Below are positions 56,001 to 64,000 of a stretch of 64,000 nt of DNA, piece by piece. The stretch spans positions 744,001-808,000 of the forward strand of contig NC_089241.1 in NCBI RefSeq assembly GCF_000512585.2, written 5' to 3'. The DNA comes from Kwoniella bestiolae CBS 10118. Lineage: Eukaryota; Basidiomycota; Tremellomycetes; Tremellales; Cryptococcaceae. Within the stretch, counting starts at the first letter, position 1. Every line of letters begins with the position of its first letter. The notes below the pieces were generated by a model. The model saw nothing but the letters and a program-made list of their open reading frames with translations, had not been told where the DNA came from and did no database searches. Made by a program: the position numbers and the translations under genes.

Positions 56001-59000
56001 CGCGGATGTGTGGACAGCTATGGATGGCTGGTCGAGACTTGGCGATAAGCTGCTGGATAGGTACCATACCCTTCAAACCCAAGGGAGACACCATCTGAGG
56101 ACTTTGCAACTCTTGGAGTATCTAGTGGAGAAAGGTAGATTGACGGCTGATGAGGAAGACGAAGTAAAACATATACGATCGGAAATACCCAAGGTACGTG
56201 ACGTAGGGAACCGAATCGGAGTGAAACGAGCTGACGATTATGTGCAGCCGCCTTACCAGGATACCCCGCCGAAACTCGAGTTCAAAGAGAGTTTACATAG
56301 TCTTCAACAAGTCTTGTCTGGTGCCAAAGAAGATCACGCCATAGCATTGGCACCGAAACTTTTCGTGCGACATGGCTCATTCAGCAATTGGTCGAACCAG
56401 TGGTGGTCAACTATTATCCAGCATTTACAGCATCCTTCGTCGCACGTCTCGCAAGACTCGACACTCCGGACAATCGATTCCCACATTCTCGCTGTTCGGA
56501 GAGATGCTCAAAATCAGTTAGAACCGGTTATCTCCAGCTGGCTAGATGGTCTAACACCAACTGCTCTGGTCGACATGTTCGGGAAGCGATCAGGGGGATT
56601 GATCAGTCCCCTACTTCTAGAACTGGCAGTTGAGCGATGTGTATCCACTTTGACATTGCTGGAAAAACTCATTTACCCTATATGGAAATACACCTCGTCC
56701 ATCATCCTCACGCCTCGTCGACGCTTGTCCAGTAAACAGATAAACGCCGTTAACAACACCATCAACATGGCCTCCCAGCTACTCGTTTCGCCCCCGCTTA
56801 TCGCCACGCTCCCTCCCACCATCCCTACTCACTCCCTCATCGTACTTGCTTTTCGACAAGCGGTCTTTTGCGGAGTTTCTGTACAAAACCTGATCAAGCA
56901 TCTACCTTTACTCGTCGTTCTTCTGAAAAGTGCCATGTTATCAGAAAATACCAACTCAACTATATCTTCTTTGCTGCGCTGTCTAGCTATGACAGCCGAA
57001 TTCAAGACTGCCGCATTCAGGAATCTGAACATCCTCAAAGATACTTTCTTGTCTACTGAATGGAGTAAACCTTCTTCAGCGCATGGGCTGGAAGCCGGAA
57101 TGGAAGATACGCTGAAACTCATCATGTCTGAGAAACAGCCAAGTGAGTTTGCAAGACCGGTAGCGCATGAAACCTTGCTGATCAACGGTATAGATTCTTC
57201 CACTCCCGCATCGAAATCTCGAGTGACGACATTCGATAACACTGCTCGTTTAAGCGCTTGGAGATGGACTAGAATCGTACTCGAGATGCGATCTGATTTC
57301 AAGGGTTTAGCCACTCGAATCAACAACGGGGAAGATGTGATTGAAGCTCGACAGATCCTTCATCGACAGGTACTAGCTACGCTGGACAGAGCAGCAACAG
57401 CGGACGATACGGACCTGCTGTGCGAAGCGTTTAGGGGGATGGATAGCGTCGTCACTCAAGAAGTAAGTTTATTGTTCGCGGAACGCTGGCTGATAATTAT
57501 AGATCCTTGTGGCGGGTTTAGATAGACTATCGAACCTACTGAGTCAAGCGATCGGAGCGGAAACTCAAAACCATCTGGAGGAACATATCAAATCGATAGA
57601 ACAGATATTGAGGATACTTGATAGTACCTACACTCAAAGATCTTCTGAACCAATCAATGACAATACCGTTTTATCTTCGAGACATAGGTTGTTGGACCTG
57701 TTGGCTGTGGGATTACAATCTGTTGAAAGGCAACTATCGGATAGTGATTTGGTTCTACATCATGATATCTCGACTCCACCTCAGCCTGGACATCTCCTCA
57801 AGACCATATTGGACCTGTTGAAGTTTACTTTGGGGTTGTTGGTGCTTGATTCAAATTCGCCTACGACACCGAAGCCGAATTTCCCGAATTTGGCGGTGGC
57901 GTTCTTTAGGGTCATGCTGGTGAGTCTGTCTTCCACCTCTTGAGCTCTGTGTAGCGATCCTTGTTTTTGGGATGATGCTGATGGTATTGTTGATGGGTAA
58001 CAGTCCTGTCACAATGTATTGGATGATGAGGGTGCACAGATGATGTCTGACATGTTGTCGTATATCATCGATAGTGAGTAATATGTTCGTTGTCCAGGAC
58101 TTTTCGAGCACCAACTGAATTGCATTGTTGGTCACTATAGGCACGCCTTCGCAATCCAAAATATCAGTACAAACAGCCTTACTATCCGAAACGGTATCAT
58201 CAACTACCCAAGATATTCTGTCTTTCAAACCCATCTTGGGCAAATCACTTCCGTACTTACCGCCTACCAAACGCAACATGGCTTTATTATCCACTTCAGC
58301 CGACGAAGACAATTTGGACTCGGCTGTAATGATGGAAGAACGTAAATGGGAGTTGTTCCAGCAGATCAACCCCATCCCTAAGAAACCGAATCATCAGGAT
58401 CTGTACCTGCTCAATAAACCCACAGTCAAAGATACTTCGTCAATCTCCTTGGGACTGTTTGGTCCCAAGTTCACGAGAGACGTCTTACCAAACCTTGCGA
58501 ATCGATGGCAAGACCCTGCTTCGGGCACCGCTGCGGCTGAGGGAGGGGCAGAGGAGGAAGAGCAAGATGAAGAGGAAGAAGGTAATTTGCCATGGGAGAA
58601 TTACGCCTCGGAACGTACGTTGGGCGACGGGATGAACGAAAGTCCCTTTGAGAGACAGAAATCGACATTGTTATTTGATAATGCCGAGGAACTGTCCCTG
58701 GCAGATCAGAATGGGATAGAGGAAGATGAAGTTGAATATCCTCGTTCAGGCTCAATCTCGGCGTCGGTAGGGACAGTGAAACGAAGGATGTCAACTAGAT
58801 CACAATCATCACCTACCAAACCACTTGCCCACCTGCCCAAGAGGGGTGGTCAAGGGGGAACAAACAAAGATCCAATATCGATTGATGAAGATTCCTCCGC
58901 CTCTGGATCAAATTCAGATTCGGACGATTCGACTTCATCGGAGGAAGTGTTGGAAGTACAAAAACCCGCTGCTAAGAAGCCTAGAACCTCTTCGACCTCG

Positions 59001-59156
59001 ACGGGTGGGAAGAGGCCAGCAACGGCGGGTAAAGCCCCTGCTAGGAAGAGTGTGGGTGGGAAGAGCGTTGCGAGGAAGAATACGGGTGGGAAGAGTACGA
59101 GAGGGACGGGAGGGAAGGCTCCGAGGGGGAGGAGGAAATCTTCTTTGGTTGATTGA
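53068..59156 (+). CDS. MED12: Mediator kinase-module subunit Med12 (Srb8)
   Basis: Ten exons: 53068..53257, 53333..53442, 53516..53637, 53708..54343, 54405..54735, 54787..55663, 55724..57462, 57503..57919, 58004..58073, 58141..59156; 1835 aa. The N-terminal Med12 domain (about 64-110) has GYPDFYPSRPGFDQPEDVLT and EENVKNGFTGRNFI. It is followed by segments typical of Med12 (WYTQEFTNTFISWLRVQLGQ; LGYANLAQLGFVVQMIGEYL) and long helical stretches. The C-terminal 350 residues are acidic, then turn into a Lys/Gly/Arg-rich tail (KKPRTSS..GKAPRGRRKSS). Med12 activates Cdk8-cyclin C within Mediator in the nucleus. For exon 7, only the acceptor at 55721-55723 keeps the frame; an alternative CAG four bases earlier does not. 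Confidence 0.9.
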
Positions 59157-59470
59157 TTTCTAGATTTGTATAGTGTCTTATGTTCTTTAGGAAGGTAGGG
59201 AAGTCGAGGAGATTAGAGTATGGTCATATTGTCAGAGTGAGTAAGATGAGGGTTGATCAGTACCCTTCAACGGATGAGCGGGTGAAGCGAAAGCGGACTA
59301 TCCTTGTACAGTAGTTTATAGTAGCTGTTGTATGTATGCATATACTGTGACTTGTCTATTGAATCTTGAGAATGGTATTTATTATATATATGTGGATATA
59401 CCATCCGTTGATCCTCTCCGTTCTGTACAATTGAAATTTACTTTTGTTCCCCCTAGATATACCCATGACT
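59157..59470. other. Convergent spacer MED12 / PBDC1
   Basis: The 3' flanks of both genes. AT-rich, no gene seen. Confidence 0.5.
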
Positions 59471-60344
59471 CTACGCCTTGTTCTTCTTGGCTTGCGCCTC
59501 GTTGTATATCTTGTCGTTCAGTCCGGCCTTGTTCCTTGCGATCTGGTGGTATGGGTATTGTATTAGCTCTGTATCTGTGTGAGAATGAACTCTGTGGATT
59601 GCATTTTATCTCATTTCCGGGTAGGTGTGCAAGAGGTTCAACTGGACTCTGAACTCTGGACTCACCTCAATCGCATAAAATTGCACTCTAGTGACTAGCA
59701 CAGAGTTCTCCTCAGAGTACAGCTCGTCAGATCGTCGTCTGATCAACGTCCCGAAATTGTAATCTGTCACTCGTTTCTCGTACTACATATCATTAGGGAT
59801 TATCAGTATTCCTGCTCGCTCTGTTCAAATCCATCCCCCGTCCCCTGTTGATTCCTATATGTGTTTGGTGAGTGAACGCAGACCACACTCACAGGCATGA
59901 TGAACCTCCTCCACCTCTCTTTACCCTGTGGGCTCTTCATAGCTTCTTCGTCTAATACTCTGAGATTATCTTCGAATTTCAGTTCTGGGAATTCGTCAAG
60001 CATGTTACCGTATAACTCGTCATCGATACTGTGGAGATGAGCATGAACGTTAGCCCCTCAATCGGTTCCCTGCTTCATCTTCACTTGTCCCCTGTTTCCT
60101 ACTACGTAGAAAAACGGCCCCAAAGAGAACAGCTGTGCACTCACGGTGTGAACTTGATTTTGCTTGGTGGAATACCGCATATCAGTTTCTCGTATGCCTA
60201 GACAGATCACAATATATTATCAGCATAATTCGTGCTTGCCCTATTACCAGACTGCTGACCCACCTCGAGATGCTCGACCGTCTTGACTGCAAATTGCATT
60301 TCAATCTCTGGGTTGTTACCCGCTGTTTCGGCGTCGAAGGACAT
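59471..60344 (-). CDS. PBDC1: PBDC1 family protein (polysaccharide biosynthesis domain-containing protein 1)
   Basis: Five exons: 60344..60264, 60197..60145, 60028..59893, 59782..59666, 59542..59471; 152 aa, the usual size. Matching segments are NPEIEMQFAVKTVEHLEAYE, LITSVDP-like CGIPPSKIKFTPIDDELY, the GKERWRRFIMPYEKRVTDYN core, NFGTLIRRRSDELYSEENSV and RVQFYAIEIARNKAGLND. Despite its name, the family is a small cytosolic protein; the human member has been linked to Hsp70 and ribosome-related roles, and no enzymatic activity is established. All introns are GT-AG with conserved phases. Confidence 0.93.
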
Positions 60345-60830
60345 GGTGTTGGATGTGGTTTCTTTTCGTTATATGAGTAAGAGATGATTTCGGTCTTGCA
60401 GTTATGCGAGTGAAGCTTGTGAGTGTGGGTATATGATGGGTTTGAGGTGATTCAGGTGAGTAAAGATATGTGATATGTATGAACCAACTTTTGCATGTTG
60501 GTAAATTACTCGTATTTTGTAGCATCCACTAGCGTCATCCTCTGGATTCTGAAAAATCTGAGCCCAGACTCGTGGACCTCACGTGACTCTTGACTGACAG
60601 TCACATGTTTGTCTCCGACGGAAAGAGCGATCGTGATCTGTGCGGATGTTGTTTTGACAGGAGTATGTGTGTGTATGTATGTCTTAGCTTTGATGTCTCA
60701 GGTTGGATTCTTACACCCCCTGTGCTCTGTGGGTTCTCCGTGATAACATCAACGTCTCAAACGATAGCGACAAACGTACTTTACATGACCACCGGACATT
60801 CTCCGAGTATAGAAGTACAAAACAGGCATC
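60345..60830. promoter_or_regulatory. Divergent promoter region PBDC1 / BAR-PH gene
   Basis: About 0.5 kb between divergent starts. A short TGTGTGTATGTATGT stretch lies near 60666-60681. No gene is seen. Confidence 0.5.
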
Positions 60831-63800
60831 ATGCCTTCCAGCAGCGTACCCTTTCCCTCCCCTCCTGTCCTACCTGTACCGAGACAACCTTCTCCTCTCT
60901 CATTCTCATCCATAGGACACAGCGATGAACGACCACCATCACCCACCACTCCAGCTTTCTCATTCTTAGGTACCGGCGAATCAGTATCGGCATCCTCCTC
61001 ATCCTCCTACACAGCCTCTGGCTCAGTATTGCCAAGCTCACATATCACACCTACCTTCCCCAATGAACCGATCATGACTTCTCCCATATCGAACCCATCA
61101 CTGGAATCTCCATCAACATCAGCCTCTCCCTCGGTGGTAGCATCGTCCTCGAGATATCCTGTGTTAGTTCCCGTCCAGCCGTCACCCGACTCATTATTAC
61201 TTCGCTCGACATTCTCCGCACTCGAACATTCCACCTCTACCCTCAAGCGTCTGTCCAAATCTGTCCTTAACTCTGCAGGGGTGGTATCAGCCCTGGAGGA
61301 ACAGCTGGAAAGGGCCGAAGATGATTTGTTCACTGCTTTGGGGGATCTCGGTAGATGGCTAGAGAATGGGTATGGATTACAGGCAAAGGGGAGTGTATGG
61401 GATCCAGAGGGGGGAATAAGGAAGGTCAGCAAGGAGAGGAGGAAAAGGGAGAGAGAGGATAGGGAGGTATGGGTCGAGAATGGTTTGAAAGCTGTCAAGG
61501 CAGAGTTGAAGAGACAGGGATTGGCTGGTGGGGGTGCGCAGGCTAGGTTTGATGTGAGTTTCGCTGTTGACTTCTGAACCTCCCTTCCCTTCTTCTGCTT
61601 GTCCAGTTTTTTTGAACTCATGAAAATGATCTGGTTCGGATTCGGGACTTGGACATGAGCTGATTACTAGTATCATGATCACAGAACACCGCTAAACAAT
61701 TCTATCACCAGACATCAGTCTACCTCTCACCCCAGACTGCCCAGGGATTAAACCTGGCAGGACCGTCTTCCCAGACCCAGCTCAACTCGAATACATCCGC
61801 GTCGTCATCTGCATCTACCGCATCTCACAATCCAGCTGCTCCGTCGGATATGGCTCAGGCTATCCGACATGCCCATTGGGATCTGGCAAGGTATAATCAT
61901 CATTCGACACTACTATATGCCGTACCGCCAAGTTCCATAGGATGCCTGGATCTGCTAGTAGGACTATACGGATGGGTAGGCGGGCTTCTAGGAGAAACTC
62001 CAGGAAGGAAGGATCTCGAAGATACTGGAGGGACTAGACAGAGAGCATCGACAGCACCATTGAACAGTAGATTATCAACGCTAGAGTCGCCAGCGCAACT
62101 ACTATCTCGTCAGTCTCCTACACCATCCAATGCGGAACACCTCAAATCGACCTTGTCAACCTCTCTAGCCCAGCTGGCCAGGACTCGTTCAGAATTGTTA
62201 AAGTCATGGGCTGAGCGGAATAATCAGACTCAATTACTAGAGGATGAAGTCATACAGCGTCAGAACGATCTAGGTATCACATCTCCCGACGAGGTCTCAC
62301 CATCAAGGTTCAGTGAAATTAATGCCATCACACCTATCTCTTCTGCGGGCATCGAACATAAGAAGGGAAAGAAGATGCACAAGATTCATAGATCCGTCGG
62401 TGGGAGATTGAGGGATTTCCTCACTCCTTCCACTAGCTCCAGCGCCCTAGCTTCACAGTTGGGTTCAGGCGAGAGATTATCCAGAATCAGTCTGGATGGA
62501 GGGTACGGGCGAGGCGAGATGAGCGCACATGCTCCTGTACCTATACGAAGGAAAACTGCCGATGATGGTACTTCCCCAAGTATGGGCGGTACCGACAAAT
62601 TACCTACCCATCCTGAAATGCCTCCGCCTCTACCCCAGATATCCAACTCTGCTCCCTCGAGCAGTCCCACACCGCCCCTTCCGCCAGCCAAAGACCCCTC
62701 GCCTAGACCCAGATTACCCTCTCGACATAGCGTCCAGATGCCCACCGGTACGGAATACGTCTCCCCCTTCATAGCGTCAAACCAATATCCTGTACCACCC
62801 ATTCCGAGCGAAAGTTCTCCTGACCTCAGATTGTTGGCTGGAGATAATCCCGTGAGACACAGTATGGACAGTGCTAGGCCTTCTGTAGGGGGTGTTGGAG
62901 GGCTTGGAGCTGGTGGAGATGAGGATGAGAGGAGGGAAGAGGCCGGACGGAAGAAGGAGGGGGTGCTTTGGGGGTTGGGGAGTTGGGAGGGGCTGAATAA
63001 GGCTGGTGCGGGGAAGGGGAAATGGGAGAGTGAGTGGTTGTTCTTGGTGGTAAAATGGAATGATCAAGCTGATTGAAGGTGGTTGCGATAAATAGAATTT
63101 TGGGTCGTACTGGATCATTCTAGGATATACGAGGTGAGCTATAGTCCGAGATGATGGTCAAAGTGACCCAGCTGACATGTTTGCTTTCACAGTACCGAGA
63201 TAACAAGACGGGTGTCCCTGAAGGTGCTCATGCGGTGATTGATCTGAAATTCGCCAGTGTGAGAGAAGGTAGAGGTACAGACAGACGATTTGGTGAGATC
63301 AGGTCCGAACAGATATCGTGAGGCGAGAAACTAATTATTGAGGTTGGGTCTAGTCTTCGAGATCGTTACTCCCTCCCAGGGGAAACGACTGTATCAAGCT
63401 ACTTCCGAGACTGAGATGAAGGTGAGTGGAGAGTAAAGCATGCCGTTGCCGTGGAAGTACGAAGCTCAAATCTACTTCCTGACTAATCAGCTATGGCTCT
63501 ACGCAATTTGCAACGCCATCGAATCATGCATCAACGGCACATCCTCCGTCCGCACATTTGATGCATCCAAACTGCGTACAGTATCAGGATCATTGGACGA
63601 TCATGCCCTGCCCGCCAGAGGTAAATTAGGACTAGGCTTCAACAGTCGTGCAATCGGATTGGGTTTCCCCATCCCTCCCAACGGAAGACGCTCCATGCCC
63701 CCTACACCTACCGAAAGCAATACACCCGACTCATCGATGGAAAAACGAACTCGGAAAACAAGCTTGAAGAAGGTGCTGAAACAATCTGGAGAGAAATTGA

Positions 63801-64000
63801 GCAATGTGGTCAGTGGGAATAGTGGGGGACATAGAAATTCGTTTGGAGGGGGACTGGATTTGCCCAGACCTGTATTTGGCAAAGCGGGGAGTAGGAGTAG
63901 TCTACCACTCTCCACACCGGAATTGGATCGAATCAATATGCCCCCTCCGCCTGTACCGATATCTTCGAGACCCAGATCCAATGTTGGTCAACCACGACCT
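60831..64000 (+). CDS. BAR-PH domain protein, possible Arf-GAP, partial (runs off the right edge)
   Basis: Exons so far: 60831..61553, 61685..63029, 63096..63133, 63193..63292, 63354..63421, 63491..(64000). After a Ser/Pro-rich N-terminus there is a long helical region with BAR-like features (FSALEHSTSTLKRLSKSVLN; LEEQLERAEDDLFTALGDLG). A disordered linker follows. Then a PH domain: KEGVLWGLGSWEGLNK..KWEKFWVVLDHSRIYEYRDN, continuing FVFEIVTPSQGKRLYQATSE and ending in the invariant-Trp helix EMKLWLYAICNAIESCI. Exon 3 is only 38 nt but restores the KFWVVLDHSRIYEY strand of the PH domain. BAR-PH proteins with a following Arf-GAP zinc finger are common in fungi; if one is present it lies beyond 64000. 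Confidence 0.82.

Overview
The window is nuclear DNA from a basidiomycete yeast, most likely a tremellalean fungus related to Cryptococcus or Kwoniella. Genes lie close together on both strands. Most are cut by many 45-70 nt introns with GTGAGT-type donors and CTAAC/CTGAC-like branch sites. The products are clearly fungal: a fused ergothioneine synthase, an Nca2 protein, a Som1-like protein, a Mim2-like protein, a Jen-type transporter and an Ssh4/Ear1-type SPRY adaptor. Genes were spliced by hand from donor/acceptor pairs, protein family motifs and reading phase. For most spliced genes the summed exon lengths were checked and are a multiple of three.

Layout. 0-8 kb: the 5' part of a membrane (receptor-like) gene on -, an EF-hand-like acidic protein on +, and ergothioneine synthase EGT1 on -. 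8-16 kb: a protein built from a short repeated motif (-), primase large subunit PRI2 (-) and a CoA-diphosphatase-type Nudix gene (+). 16-19.7 kb: a gene-poor stretch with two small, weakly supported, apparently paralogous genes. 19.7-26.5 kb: four genes in a row for mitochondrial proteins (FAHD1-like, Som1-like, Rim2-like carrier, Nca2). 27.5-34.9 kb: an SSH4-like gene and ribosomal protein eL20, with a 3.0 kb head-to-tail duplication between them. 36-45 kb: a coiled-coil protein with a C-terminal membrane anchor and a large GPCR. 45.5-49.4 kb: a reading frame broken by two stops, then a Jen-type transporter and the spliceosomal gene MFAP1, both cut off at one shared point. 49.6-64 kb: a PPR protein, a Mim2-like protein, Mediator MED12, PBDC1 and the 5' part of a BAR-PH protein.

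Most notable: (i) the tandem duplication, whose copies differ almost only by small indels; (ii) the convergent JEN/MFAP1 junction, where two conserved genes lose their 3' parts; (iii) an apparent AT-AC intron and a 5-nt exon in the transporter; (iv) an eight-copy short-motif protein with introns at equivalent places in the repeats. Items (i) and (ii) may be real rearrangements or assembly faults, and raw reads would decide. No CRISPR array, rRNA, tRNA or intact transposon was seen.
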